48,594 nt of DNA, from the NCBI GenBank assembly GCA_900541665.1, contig UQKV01000013.1:1-48594 (forward strand). The letters run 5' to 3'. Of this stretch, positions 8,806 through 17,746 are shown piece by piece. Position numbers and translations under genes: made by a program. The stretch comes from an uncultured Collinsella sp. (GTDB lineage: Bacteria > Actinomycetota > Coriobacteriia > Coriobacteriales > Coriobacteriaceae). The number at the start of each line of letters is the position of its first letter. The first letter of the stretch is position 1. The notes below the pieces were generated by a model. The model did no database searches. It was not told the DNA's origin and worked only from the letters and a program-made list of their open reading frames with translations.

Positions 8806-10032
8806 CTAGGCCTGGGCGGCAGCAGAGCTGGGGCCCTGGACCTTTGCCCACGTCTTGAGCGACAGCGTATCGATCTCGATAAAGCCGGCGCTGGCCTTCT
8901 CGTCAAACGTGGTGTCGCGGTCGTAGGTAGCCAGACCGTAGTCGTAGAGGCTGAAGGGGCTCTTGCGGCCGACGACATGGCAGTTGCCCTTAAAGAACTT
9001 CAGACGGACAGTGCCGGTCACGAACTTCTGGGTATCGGCCATAAAGGCATCGAGCGCGTTTTTGAGCGGGCTGTACCACTGGCCGTTGTACACGGCGGTG
9101 GCCCAATCCTGCTCGAGCTTGATCTTGGTCTTGAGCAGGTCACCCTCGACGCAGATGTCCTCGAGCGCCTTGTGGGCGGTGATGAGCGTCAGGGCTCCGG
9201 GGACCTCATAGCACTCGCGGCTCTTAAGGCCCACCAGGCGATCCTCGACCAGATCGAGACGGCCAAAGCCATTGTCGCCGGAGATCTTGTTGAGGGCGAT
9301 GACGATCTCGGAGAGCTTCATCTTCTTGCCGTCTACGGCGACGGGCTTGCCGGCCTCAAACTCAATCTCGGTGTAGGTCGGGGTGTCCGGCGTGTCCTCG
9401 GGGTTCTTGGTCATAACCCAGGCGTCGTCGAGCGGCTCGTTCCAGGGATCCTCCAGGTGACCGCACTCAATGGCACGACCCCACAGGTTGTCGTCGATGG
9501 AGTAGGGGTTGTCGTTGGCACCCTCGGGAACCGGCACGTTGTGGGCGTGGGCATAGGCGACCTCGTCGGGACGGCACTTCAGGTCCCACTCGCGAACCGG
9601 GGCGATAACCTTGAGCTCGGGGTCGAGGGCCTTGACGGCGGCCTCAAAACGGACCTGGTCGTTACCCTTGCCGGTGCAGCCGTGGGCGACGTAGGTCGCG
9701 CCAAACTCGTGGGCGACCTCAACAAGCTTCTTGGCAAGCAGCGGGCGAGACAGAGCGGAGAGCAGCGGGTACTTGTTCTCGTACATGGAGTTTGCCGCGA
9801 TGGCTTTAGTCAGGAACTCATCGGAGAACTCGTCGCGCAGGTCGAGCACCTGGCAATCGAGAACGCCCAGGTCGAGCGCCTTCTGCTTCTTGGCATCCAG
9901 TCCGGTCTCTTCCTGGCCCACGTTGCCGCAGACACAAACGACATCGAGATTCTTCTCGTCCTGGAGCCACTTGACACATACGGATGTATCAAGACCACCG
10001 GAATATGCGAGAACGACTTTTTCCTTGCTCAT
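8806..10032 (-). CDS. argG: Argininosuccinate synthase
   Basis: Joins citrulline and aspartate with ATP to give argininosuccinate, the substrate of the neighbouring argH product. The 408-residue protein has the PP-loop ATP site SGGLDTS at 11-17 and the GCTGKGNDQVRFE block. Full family length. The ATG at 10032 follows GAAAGGAAACAGCC; an upstream in-frame start would add 17 unconserved residues and was rejected. It diverges from a HAD phosphatase gene across about 550 bp. Confidence 0.96.
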   Translation of the reverse strand: MSKEKVVLAYSGGLDTSVCVKWLQDEKNLDVVCVCGNVGQEETGLDAKKQKALDLGVLDCQVLDLRDEFSDEFLTKAIAANSMYENKYPLLSALSRPLLAKKLVEVAHEFGATYVAHGCTGKGNDQVRFEAAVKALDPELKVIAPVREWDLKCRPDEVAYAHAHNVPVPEGANDNPYSIDDNLWGRAIECGHLEDPWNEPLDDAWVMTKNPEDTPDTPTYTEIEFEAGKPVAVDGKKMKLSEIVIALNKISGDNGFGRLDLVEDRLVGLKSRECYEVPGALTLITAHKALEDICVEGDLLKTKIKLEQDWATAVYNGQWYSPLKNALDAFMADTQKFVTGTVRLKFFKGNCHVVGRKSPFSLYDYGLATYDRDTTFDEKASAGFIEIDTLSLKTWAKVQGPSSAAAQA

Positions 10033-10586
10033 GGCTGTTTCCTTTCGCCCTTGGTAGCTAGTTAGAACATCGGTCAGTTGCAAGTCACCTTGAGGTCAAA
10101 AACCGTGCAATATCAGGTTATTCAGCAGAATGCATCACAGGCATGCCCTAGAAACATGCGGCTATGTCGTGCTTAAACCCAACGACCTCAAAATGACTCT
10201 GTTGAGGCATTGCGCCCCATGCGGACAGAGACGATTGTTATCGTCGTCGGGAAATTGCGCGCTGGCGTCGGATGGCATTGTCTGCAGTGGTGATGATCTT
10301 TACGAACTGCATCTGCCTCTCCTCTCACGTATCGCCGGGCGCAATTCAAATATCGCAAACGGTACCTTTTCCTCGGTAAACGGCTCTTTTGCCGTCTCCG
10401 TTTTCGATGTTCGCTATATTACGATAAAGTGCACGCTGCGCAAGCGACAAATTCAAATTTCTGAAAAGTTTTTTCATTAGTTTGTGAATTGCAGTGCAAA
10501 TACGCACCATTCCTGCGAAAATACGCTCGACTACTAGTTGATGGTTATAACGTCTGAAACAATCTCGAAACGAAAGGCGCATTTTT
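10033..10586. other. Long divergent intergenic region argG / HAD
   Basis: 554 bp with no supported gene. It must contain the argG promoter (minus) and the HAD gene promoter (plus). From about 10380 to 10560 the sequence is clearly more A+T-rich than the flanks, which suits promoters. An ATTC-AGCA-GAAT palindrome at about 10120-10134 has half-sites in the opposite order to an ARG box, so it is not called an operator. Confidence 0.4.
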
Positions 10587-11414
10587 ATGCAAACTTACGA
10601 ATCGGACGCCAACATCGGCAACATTAAGATTCTCGCCGTCGATATGGACAAGACGCTGCTGACCGACGATCGCGTGCTGCCCCAGGGTCTCGACGAGTGT
10701 CTGGACAAGCTCGCCGACGCAGGCATCGTATTCTGCCCCGCCAGCGGACGTCCCGCCCCCAAGCTCGAAGAGATGTTCGAGGGCATTAAGAACCGCCTCG
10801 CTTTTTGTCCCGATAACGGAGCGTGCGTGATCTATCGCGGCAGCTATATCTATAAGAGCAATATTGACGTGGAGCTGTATCAGCAGGTCTTGAGCCGTGC
10901 CTCGGAGGATCCTCGCGCTGTCCCCGTCCTGTGCTGCTTCGACGAGTTCTACGTGCTTGCCCGCGACCATCAATACCACGACGAGATCAGCGTCTACTAC
11001 AACACAATCAACTACGTCGACAGCTTTGAGGGCATCGATTTCGAGTCCAACAAGATTTCGGTCTTCTTCCCCGGCTACGACGCCGAGCCCGCTTTCCGCG
11101 AGACCTATAGCCCCGAGTTCTCGGACAAGCTCTACGTCACCAACGCCGGGCGCGAGTGGATCGACTTTATGAACCTGGGCGTCGACAAGGGCGCCGGCGT
11201 CGCGCACCTGTGCGAGCACCTGGGCATCGATATTGCCGACGCCGCTGCCGTGGGCGATACCTACAACGACATCCCCATGCTCGAGCGCGTCGGTCACAGC
11301 TTTATCGTGGACAATGCCGAGGAGCACATGAACACGCATGCCAAGTGGCGCATTCCGAGTAACAACGACGGGGGCGTACTGACGCTCATCGACGCCATCT
11401 TGGCGGCTCGGTAA
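10587..11414 (+). CDS. Cof-type HAD hydrolase
   Basis: A 275-residue HAD phosphatase of the Cof (IIB) subfamily, enzymes that dephosphorylate sugar phosphates, flavin mononucleotide and other small metabolites. Visible are motif I AVDMDKTLL, motif II PASGRP, the lysine-bearing VDKGAGV before motif IV, and GDTYNDIPML. A large cap of about 110 residues sits between motif II and the lysine, as expected for C2 caps. The ATG at 10587 follows GAAACGAAAGG. Single gene, followed after 11 nt by a long perfect inverted repeat. Substrate unknown. Confidence 0.9.
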   Translation: MQTYESDANIGNIKILAVDMDKTLLTDDRVLPQGLDECLDKLADAGIVFCPASGRPAPKLEEMFEGIKNRLAFCPDNGACVIYRGSYIYKSNIDVELYQQVLSRASEDPRAVPVLCCFDEFYVLARDHQYHDEISVYYNTINYVDSFEGIDFESNKISVFFPGYDAEPAFRETYSPEFSDKLYVTNAGREWIDFMNLGVDKGAGVAHLCEHLGIDIADAAAVGDTYNDIPMLERVGHSFIVDNAEEHMNTHAKWRIPSNNDGGVLTLIDAILAAR

Positions 11415-11425
11415 CGTGGCTCGTC

Positions 11426-11555
11426 GGACCTGGCCGGGCGGCGCGGATTAGTTTTTCGTTCGGTCAGGTCCTGGGCTCGCTCGGAAAGCACATTAAGTGC
11501 TTTCCGGCTCGTGCGGAATCTACGAAAAACTAATCCGCGCCGCCCGGCCAGGTCC
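11426..11555. repeat. Long perfect inverted repeat, 34-bp arms
   Basis: Arms at 11426-11459 and 11522-11555 are perfect reverse complements (34 of 34). Each contains a GCCGGGCGGCGCGG-type core and a TTTTT tract. The 62-bp centre holds a second palindrome, GGAAAGCAC-ATTAA-GTGCTTTCC (11483-11505). Transcribed from either side it would fold into a very stable long stem. It may be a bidirectional terminator or a dispersed palindromic element; no transposase is near. Confidence 0.85.
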
Positions 11556-11623
11556 TAGGTTTACTTGCTTGCCGCCTAGATGGTGTCTTGGCGCCTAGAT
11601 ACTTTGGCTGAATTTAATTGGAT

Positions 11624-11657
11624 GAAGGGAGCTCCTTGTTGATGAGGGGCTCCCTTC
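11624..11657. terminator. Bidirectional terminator hairpin near polA
   Basis: GAAGGGAGC and GCTCCCTTC form a 9-bp stem around a 16-nt loop, 33 bp past the polA stop on the minus strand. The plus-strand flank TTGTTTGG is the more T-rich. It lies between convergent genes. Confidence 0.6.
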
Positions 11658-11689
11658 TTGTTTGGTTACTTTGGGGTTGTGGGGCGTCT

Positions 11690-14440
11690 TTACTTGGCGT
11701 CGGCCCAGGTTATGCCGGTGCTGGCTTCGGCGATTAGGGGGACGCGGAGGTCCACTACGTGCTCCATGACGTCGCGGACCATGGTGGTTAGGCGCTCGAC
11801 TTCGTCGATGGGGCACTCAAAGTCCAGTTCGTCGTGCACTTGCAGGATCATGTGGGCGGCAAAGCCTTCTTCTTCCAGGCGGCGGCTTACGCGGGCCATC
11901 GCGATCTTGATGATGTCGGCCGCGGTGCCCTGCATGGGATGGTTCATGGCCGTGCGCTCGCCAAAGCCGCGAAGTTGCGGATTTTTGGCCTTGAGCTCGG
12001 GAATATGGCGTCTGCGGCCATACATGGTCTCGGCGTAGCCCATCTGCTTGGCACGTGCTACCACGTTGTCGAGGAACGTACGCACGCCCGGGTAGGCCTC
12101 GTAGTAGCGGTCGATCATGTCGCGCGCCTCGGCCATCGAGATATGCAGCGACTGCGACAGGCCGTAGGCCTGCTGACCATACACGATGCCAAAGTTCACG
12201 GCCTTGGCGCGACTGCGCAGGTCGGGCGTTACCTCGGACACCGGCACACCAAACACGCGCGCCGCCGTCTCGGCATGGAAGTCCTCGCCCTCGTTAAAGG
12301 CGCGCACCAAGTGCTCGTCACCCGAGAGATGTGCCAGCAGACGCAGCTCGATCTGCGAGTAGTCCACCGCCAAAAAGACGCTTCCTTCGCCTGCCGAAAA
12401 CGCCGTCTTGACGGTACGCCCCAGCTCCGAGCGCGTCGGGATGTTCTGCAGGTTCGGGTCGCTCGAGGACAGACGCCCCGTTGCCGTGATGGTCTGATTG
12501 TACGTGGTGTGCACGCGACCGTCACCACGGCGCAGCGGGCCCAGCGTATCCAGATAGGTGGACTTGATTTTGGACTTTTCACGCCAATCCAAGATCAAAC
12601 GCACGATTTCGTGGTCGCGGGCAAGGTCGCTCAACACCTTGGCGTTGGTCGAATAGTAGCCGCGCTTAGTCTTCTTGAGGCCCTTGGTCGGAAGCCCCAT
12701 CACATCAAAGAGCACATGCGACAGCTGCATGGGACTGCCGATATTAAAGGTCTCGTCACCCGCCAGGTCGCGAATGCTGCGCTCGACCTCGGTGATCTGG
12801 GTCGCCAGGCCCTCGGACAGATTACGCAGGCGGTCGGGATCCACGAGCATGCCCGCGCGCTCCATCTTGGCAAGCACCGGCACGAGCGGCATCTCGATGC
12901 CATCGAACACGTTGACGGCATTCTCACGGGCCATGCACTCGCGCAACGGCGTCACGAGCGCCAGCGTCAGAGCCGCAGTACGGGCGGCAGGCGCTGGAGC
13001 GTCCTCGCCGGCACCCTCTGCGCCGCGCGCCGCAGGCAGCGCCATCTGCAGATAGGTATCGGCCAGATACGCCTCGTCAAACTCGGAGCGATCGGAATCC
13101 AACAGGTAGGCGGCAACCACGGTATCGAAGATGCGCGTGGAATCGACTGCCAGCGGATCCACGAGCTCGGGCTCGGAAGAATCGATGGGCGAAAGCTCAT
13201 GCAGTAGTGCTTTCATATCCGGGCACGCCACGCGGCCCCCCATAAACAGGCGAGCAAGCACACCGGCGATCACGCCGTGGGCGAAGTTGAAGCCATCGAC
13301 CGCGGCAGGCGCACCACCATCGCCCTCCTCAAGCGCAAGCAGCCCCTTGGACGTCGCCAGCCAAAGCGTGCGTGTCAGGCCAAAAAGCGCGCCCTCCTCC
13401 TTGTCATCGTCCACCACGGCGGCAATCCACTCGCCTGCCTCGATCGCACGAGCGATCTCGTCGGCAACGGCAGCGAGCGCCTCGGCATCGCCAGCGGCAG
13501 CGCGCATAACGGGGGGAATCTCAAACGTGCTGGCAGCGGCCGCAGCCCCACCCTCGCCACCGATGAGCGACAAGAAACGGTTCTGCATGGCCGTAATGCC
13601 GAGCGTGCCCAGCGCCGCGGAGACTTCGTCGGCAGAAAACGCCGGGAAGGACGTTTCGTCAAAGTCGAGCTCGACAGGCGCATCGGTGCGAATGGTTGCG
13701 ACCTTGCGGCTCAGCAGGGCATCATCGATGTGCGCACGCAGGTTCTCGCCCATCTTGCCCTTGACTTCATCGGCATGCGCGATGACCTCGTCCAGGCTGC
13801 CGTACTGCGCGATGAGCGCGCTCGCCTTTTTGGGGCCGATGCCCGGTACGCCGGGAATGTTGTCCGACGTATCGCCCTTTAGACCGTAGAAATCGGGCAC
13901 GAGCGCCGGCGTAATGCCGTGATACAGGTCATCCACGCTCTCGGGCGTCATGATCGCCACGTCGGACAGGCCCTTGCGGGTCGAGACCACGTTGACGTGC
14001 TCGGTCACGAGTTGATACATGTCGCGGTCGCCGGTCACCAGCAGTATGTCGCAGCCGGCCTCCTCGCCCAGGCGCGCCATAGTTCCCAGGATATCGTCGC
14101 CTTCCCAGCCCTCGGACTGCAGAATCGGCACGTTGAGCGCGGTGAGCAGCTCCTTGATCATCGGAAACTGAGCATGCAGATCGGGGTCCATGGGCGGGCG
14201 CTGCGCCTTGTACTGCGGCAGCATCTCCATGCGCACGCGCGGCTTGCCCTTGTCAAACGCCACAACAACGCCGTCGGGATTAAAGGCATCAATCATCTTG
14301 AGGAACATATTCAGAAAGCCAAAGATCGCGTTGGTGGGGCGACCGTCCGGCGCGTTCATGGTCGGCGGCACGGCGTGGAAGGCGCGATGCATGAGCGAGT
14401 TGCCGTCGATAACGGCAAAAGTGCGGCGCTTGTCAGACAT
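11690..14440 (-). CDS. polA: DNA polymerase I
   Basis: Repair and Okazaki-fragment polymerase, 916 residues. The N-terminal 5'-3' exonuclease domain begins TFAVIDGNSLMHRAF and has the GVPGIGPKKA helix-hairpin-helix. The polymerase domain shows motif A DYSQIELRLLAHLSGD, motif B RSRAKAVNFGIVYG and motif C QVHDELDFE. The central proofreading domain looks degenerate: where a DxE motif is expected there is VVDDDKEEG, so 3'-5' exonuclease activity is doubtful, as in several other bacterial PolA proteins. ATG at 14440 chosen over an upstream start. Divergent from the M18 peptidase gene. Confidence 0.95.
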   Translation of the reverse strand: MSDKRRTFAVIDGNSLMHRAFHAVPPTMNAPDGRPTNAIFGFLNMFLKMIDAFNPDGVVVAFDKGKPRVRMEMLPQYKAQRPPMDPDLHAQFPMIKELLTALNVPILQSEGWEGDDILGTMARLGEEAGCDILLVTGDRDMYQLVTEHVNVVSTRKGLSDVAIMTPESVDDLYHGITPALVPDFYGLKGDTSDNIPGVPGIGPKKASALIAQYGSLDEVIAHADEVKGKMGENLRAHIDDALLSRKVATIRTDAPVELDFDETSFPAFSADEVSAALGTLGITAMQNRFLSLIGGEGGAAAAASTFEIPPVMRAAAGDAEALAAVADEIARAIEAGEWIAAVVDDDKEEGALFGLTRTLWLATSKGLLALEEGDGGAPAAVDGFNFAHGVIAGVLARLFMGGRVACPDMKALLHELSPIDSSEPELVDPLAVDSTRIFDTVVAAYLLDSDRSEFDEAYLADTYLQMALPAARGAEGAGEDAPAPAARTAALTLALVTPLRECMARENAVNVFDGIEMPLVPVLAKMERAGMLVDPDRLRNLSEGLATQITEVERSIRDLAGDETFNIGSPMQLSHVLFDVMGLPTKGLKKTKRGYYSTNAKVLSDLARDHEIVRLILDWREKSKIKSTYLDTLGPLRRGDGRVHTTYNQTITATGRLSSSDPNLQNIPTRSELGRTVKTAFSAGEGSVFLAVDYSQIELRLLAHLSGDEHLVRAFNEGEDFHAETAARVFGVPVSEVTPDLRSRAKAVNFGIVYGQQAYGLSQSLHISMAEARDMIDRYYEAYPGVRTFLDNVVARAKQMGYAETMYGRRRHIPELKAKNPQLRGFGERTAMNHPMQGTAADIIKIAMARVSRRLEEEGFAAHMILQVHDELDFECPIDEVERLTTMVRDVMEHVVDLRVPLIAEASTGITWADAK

Positions 14441-14606
14441 ATTGAATACCTCGCTTTGGGCTGGGCACGGTTTGCTCACTCCAGTTTACACGCTCCCCGC
14501 CCCGCGGCCACCGCACATCAAGCCTCCCCGCCACCGCGCGTCCACGCGTGATACGATGGCTCACGGTACATCAACCAGCACGATCGATCCGAAAGGAGCC
14601 TGCGTC

Positions 14607-16004
14607 ATGGAGCGTCCCTGCGCATGGAAAAAGTACACGCCACAGCAAATCGAGGAGCTCGAGGAGCTTTGCCGCGGCTATAAGCAGTTTTTGAGCGAGA
14701 ACAAGACCGAGCGCCTGTGCGTCAAGACCGGCATCAAGATGGCCGAGGAGGCGGGATACGTCGACCTGGAGACCGTGATCGCCGAAGGCCGCGAGCTCAA
14801 GGCAGGCGACAAGGTGTACGCCGCCAACCACGGCAAGGACCTTATGCTCGTCAACCTGGGCACCGCCCCGCTCGAGCAGGGCTTTAACATCCTGGGCGCC
14901 CACGTGGACTCGCCGCGCCTGGACCTCAAGCAGAACCCCGCCTTCGAGGCCGGCGAGATGGCCTACCTCGACACGCACTACTACGGCGGCGTCAAGAGCT
15001 ACCACTGGGTGGCCTCCCCGCTCGCACTCGTGGGCGTCATCTGCAAAAAGGACGGCACCACCGTCGACATCAACATCGGCGACAAGGCGGATGACCCGGT
15101 CTTTACCATCTCCGACCTGCTGATTCACCTCTCGAGTGAGCAGATGTCCAAGCCTGCCAAGGACGCCGTCGATGCCGAGATCCTCGACGTGATCGTGGGC
15201 GGCCGCCCCGTCAAGTTCGATGAGGACGACAAGGACGCCCCTAAGGAGCCCGTCAAGCAGATGTTCCTGGACATCCTCAAGGAGCAGTACGACGTCGAGG
15301 AGGAGGACTTCCTCTCCGCCGAGATCGAGGTCGTGCCCGCAGGCCCTGCCCGCGACATGGGCCTCGACCGCTCCATGATTTTGGGCTATGGCCACGACGA
15401 CCGCGTCTGCGCTTACCCCTCCATGCTTGCCCAGATCGACGTCGCCAACGTGGAGCGCACGAGCATCACGCTCATCGTCGACAAGGAGGAGATCGGCTCC
15501 GTGGGTGCCACCGGTATGACGAGCCGCTTCTTCGAGAACACCGTCGCCGAGATCATGACGCTCGCCGGCGAGGATAGCCCGCTGGCCCTGCGCCGCGCGC
15601 TCGCCCGCAGCCGCATGCTCTCCTCCGACGTGTCCGCCGGCTTCGACCCGGGCTACGCCGGCAAGTTCGAGACCAAGAACGCCGCCTTCATGGGTCGTGG
15701 TCTGTGCTTCAACAAGTACACGGGCAGCCGCGGCAAGGGCGGCTCTAACGACGCCGACGCCGAGTATGTGGCCCTCATCCGCGACATCATGGACGAGGCG
15801 GGCGTGGACTTCCAGACCTGTGAGCTCGGTCGCGTCAACGCGGGCGGCGGCGGCACCATCGCCTACATCATGGCCAAGTACGGCATGAACGTCATCGACT
15901 CCGGCGTTGCCGTCCTGTCCATGCACGCCCTGTGGGAGGTCGCCAACAAGGCCGACATCTACGAGGCCTACCGCGGCTACAAGGCCTTCCTCGAGCGCGC
16001 CTAA
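14607..16004 (+). CDS. M18 family aminopeptidase
   Basis: A 465-residue zinc aminopeptidase of family M18, cytosolic enzymes that remove N-terminal (often acidic) residues from peptides. Metal-binding motifs are HVDSPRLD (99-106), DKEEIGSVGATG with the catalytic Glu pair, and a late SMHALWE histidine. The family forms large oligomers. The frame is open far upstream across the polA promoter region, but the ATG at 14607 has GAAAGGAGCC 6 nt ahead. It is followed by the first of two related inverted repeats and then yaaA. Confidence 0.93.
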   Translation: MERPCAWKKYTPQQIEELEELCRGYKQFLSENKTERLCVKTGIKMAEEAGYVDLETVIAEGRELKAGDKVYAANHGKDLMLVNLGTAPLEQGFNILGAHVDSPRLDLKQNPAFEAGEMAYLDTHYYGGVKSYHWVASPLALVGVICKKDGTTVDINIGDKADDPVFTISDLLIHLSSEQMSKPAKDAVDAEILDVIVGGRPVKFDEDDKDAPKEPVKQMFLDILKEQYDVEEEDFLSAEIEVVPAGPARDMGLDRSMILGYGHDDRVCAYPSMLAQIDVANVERTSITLIVDKEEIGSVGATGMTSRFFENTVAEIMTLAGEDSPLALRRALARSRMLSSDVSAGFDPGYAGKFETKNAAFMGRGLCFNKYTGSRGKGGSNDADAEYVALIRDIMDEAGVDFQTCELGRVNAGGGGTIAYIMAKYGMNVIDSGVAVLSMHALWEVANKADIYEAYRGYKAFLERA

Positions 16005-16017
16005 TCCACCCTTCATC

Positions 16018-16084
16018 AGTTGCGGTGAAATACGGACTAAACTGGCCCATCAACGGCCAAAACAGGCCGTATTCCACCGCAACT
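16018..16084. repeat. Inverted repeat A (TTGCGGTG family)
   Basis: Arms AGTTGCGGTGAAATACGG (16018-16035) and its complement (16067-16084) match at 17 of 18 positions. The loop contains a smaller TGGCC/GGCCA stem. A CTTCCTTTTTGG tract follows on the plus strand, so it may terminate the M18 gene. It shares the core TTGCGGTGGAATA with the repeat after yaaA. Confidence 0.8.
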
Positions 16085-16107
16085 TCCTTTTTGGCAGAGG
16101 AGAGTTC

Positions 16108-16917
16108 ATGCTGCAGGTCATCATTTCGCCCGCCAAGCAGATGCGCGCGGCCCAAGATGCTTTTGAAGTCTTGGGCATACCGCCTTTTGCGCACGAAACG
16201 GCTCGCCTCCACCGCGCACTGCTAGATATCGAACGAAATGAAGGCAGCGGCGGCCTACAAGCGCTATGGAACGTGAGTGACAAACTGCTGGGGCCTTGCC
16301 TCAACACCCTGCATGAGTTCGGGCCCATCCTGAAAAACAGCGATCTCGACAATCCCGAACTCGCCCGTCACCTCTCCCCTGCCGTCATGTCCTATCACGG
16401 CATTCAATACCAGAGCATGGCGCCCGAGGTGATGGATTCCGCGCAGCTCGCATGGCTGCAAGACCATCTGTGGATCCTCTCGGGCCTTTACGGATGCGTA
16501 CGCCCCTTTCATGCCGTTGAACCGTATCGGCTGGAGATGGGCGCGAAGCTTGCCGTCGACGATGCCCGAGACCTCTACGCGTTTTGGGGCGACAAGCTCG
16601 CACGGGTCATCGCTCCGGCGGGCTCCAACGCTACGATCGTCAACCTTGCCAGCGCGGAGTACGCCAAGGCCGTTCTACCCCATCTCGCAGGCGACGCCAC
16701 AACCGTCACGTGTCTCTTTGGCGAAAGTGTCCGCAACGGCAAGCCCATCCAGCGCTCGACCGCCAGCAAAAAGGCGCGCGGCTCCATGGTGCGCTGGATG
16801 GCAGAAAACAAGCTCGAGGACGCCGGCCGTCTCACCGAGTTCAACATCGGCTATCGCCACGCCCCCGAACTCTCATACCCAGGCACCCTCGTGTTCATCA
16901 ACGAACAGACGCTCTAG
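16108..16917 (+). CDS. yaaA: YaaA family peroxide-stress protein (DUF328)
   Basis: A 269-residue member of the YaaA/DUF328 family; in E. coli YaaA limits free iron and DNA damage under hydrogen peroxide stress. Family marks are the N-terminal IISPAKQM, the ILSGLYGCVRPFHAVEPYRLEMG block and a basic KKARGSMVRWM segment near the C terminus. The ATG at 16108 follows GAGGAGA. The gene sits between two related inverted repeats, possibly its transcription boundaries. A redox-protective role would make sense in an oxygen-sensitive gut anaerobe (inference). Confidence 0.93.
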   Translation: MLQVIISPAKQMRAAQDAFEVLGIPPFAHETARLHRALLDIERNEGSGGLQALWNVSDKLLGPCLNTLHEFGPILKNSDLDNPELARHLSPAVMSYHGIQYQSMAPEVMDSAQLAWLQDHLWILSGLYGCVRPFHAVEPYRLEMGAKLAVDDARDLYAFWGDKLARVIAPAGSNATIVNLASAEYAKAVLPHLAGDATTVTCLFGESVRNGKPIQRSTASKKARGSMVRWMAENKLEDAGRLTEFNIGYRHAPELSYPGTLVFINEQTL

Positions 16918-16960
16918 AGCCGGCACCCAGCACTGACCCGCTCAGCCTTCTCTATATAAC

Positions 16961-17022
16961 TTGCGGTGGAATAGTTCCTATTTGAGCCTTTTATCGCACA
17001 ATCGGGAACTATTCCACCGCAA
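16961..17022. repeat. Inverted repeat B (TTGCGGTG family)
   Basis: Arms TTGCGGTGGAATAGTTCC (16961-16978) and its exact complement (17005-17022), 18 of 18, with a 26-nt loop and CTTTTATG following. Outer 13 nt are the same as in repeat A, while the inner parts differ but each still self-pairs. Confidence 0.8.
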
Positions 17023-17053
17023 CTTTTATGAATTGGCTGGCTAGGCTCGACAC

Positions 17054-17575
17054 CTATTCCGCTAGACCGTCGGCCTTTGCAATCCCGTTTGTCGAACCGT
17101 CCTGATAGACAATCTTGACGTGCTCAACCTCGGAAACCGCAACACCCGACGGAGGCTCAAGACGCCATTCCGTCAGGGCGATGTCCATCGTCGTGGGCAC
17201 ACCCCCTTGATCTTTGAGCTTCACCGTCAGCGTTTTGAGCGCCGCGTCAAACGTCACACGTTCGATTTCTTCACCTGGAATGGACCCACCACTCAGCTGC
17301 AACTGCACAAACTCATCGCGCGGGTACCAATAATCGCCCGGAACGGCGAGCGTATTGGCATTACCGCCAGTACTCCTCACCGTCATAATCGGTAGGCTAT
17401 CATCAGCCTCGAACTCCCATGCAGCGCCGCCGCGACCGCCAAACGTCCAGATACAGCAGGCAATTACCAGCACGGCAAGCACCGCAAAACCAATCGCGAC
17501 AAGGCCATGGTGCGCACGGCTTTCCTCGGCCGATACATCCCATTGCGCCTCTCGATATAGATGCTTGTCTTCCAT
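17054..17575 (-). CDS. Hypothetical single-pass membrane protein
   Basis: A 173-residue protein of unknown function. One hydrophobic helix (about residues 25-45, GLVAIGFAVLAVLVIACCIW) follows a charged N terminus of about 23 residues. The rest is a polar, beta-rich segment rich in Val and Thr, probably exported; topology is therefore likely N-in, C-out. No catalytic motif is recognised. It lies between yaaA and the thiamine block, converging on yaaA and diverging from thiC. Confidence 0.75.
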   Translation of the reverse strand: MEDKHLYREAQWDVSAEESRAHHGLVAIGFAVLAVLVIACCIWTFGGRGGAAWEFEADDSLPIMTVRSTGGNANTLAVPGDYWYPRDEFVQLQLSGGSIPGEEIERVTFDAALKTLTVKLKDQGGVPTTMDIALTEWRLEPPSGVAVSEVEHVKIVYQDGSTNGIAKADGLAE

Positions 17576-17645
17576 GTTCGCCTCCCCACGGGCATGCTCA
17601 TCGCGTCAATCGTACCCATTCGAGCTATACTTGAGCCCACCACAT

Positions 17646-17738
17646 AAACGGGGAGCTTGCAGGACAAGACGGCAGGCTGAGACTGGGCGCGCCCGCCCTG
17701 ACCCGCAAACCTGATATGGGTAATGCCAACGAAGGGAG
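17646..17738 (+). promoter_or_regulatory. TPP riboswitch (THI element)
   Basis: Conserved thiamine pyrophosphate riboswitch blocks appear in order: ACGGGGAGC (17648-17656), GGCTGAGA (17675-17682), GACCC and ACCTGATATGGGTAATGCCA (17708-17727), then ACGAAGGGA. The final block is also the thiC ribosome-binding site, 8 nt before the ATG, and no terminator hairpin intervenes. TPP binding is therefore expected to hide the ribosome-binding site (translational control). A TATACT at 17626-17631 just upstream may be the -10 box. Confidence 0.93.
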
Positions 17739-17746
17739 CCGTGCCA

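Noticed and set aside
10118..10136. Possible ArgR operator upstream of argG
   Set aside because: The palindrome ATTC-AGCA-GAAT has the half-sites in the reverse order to an ARG box (GAAT...ATTC).
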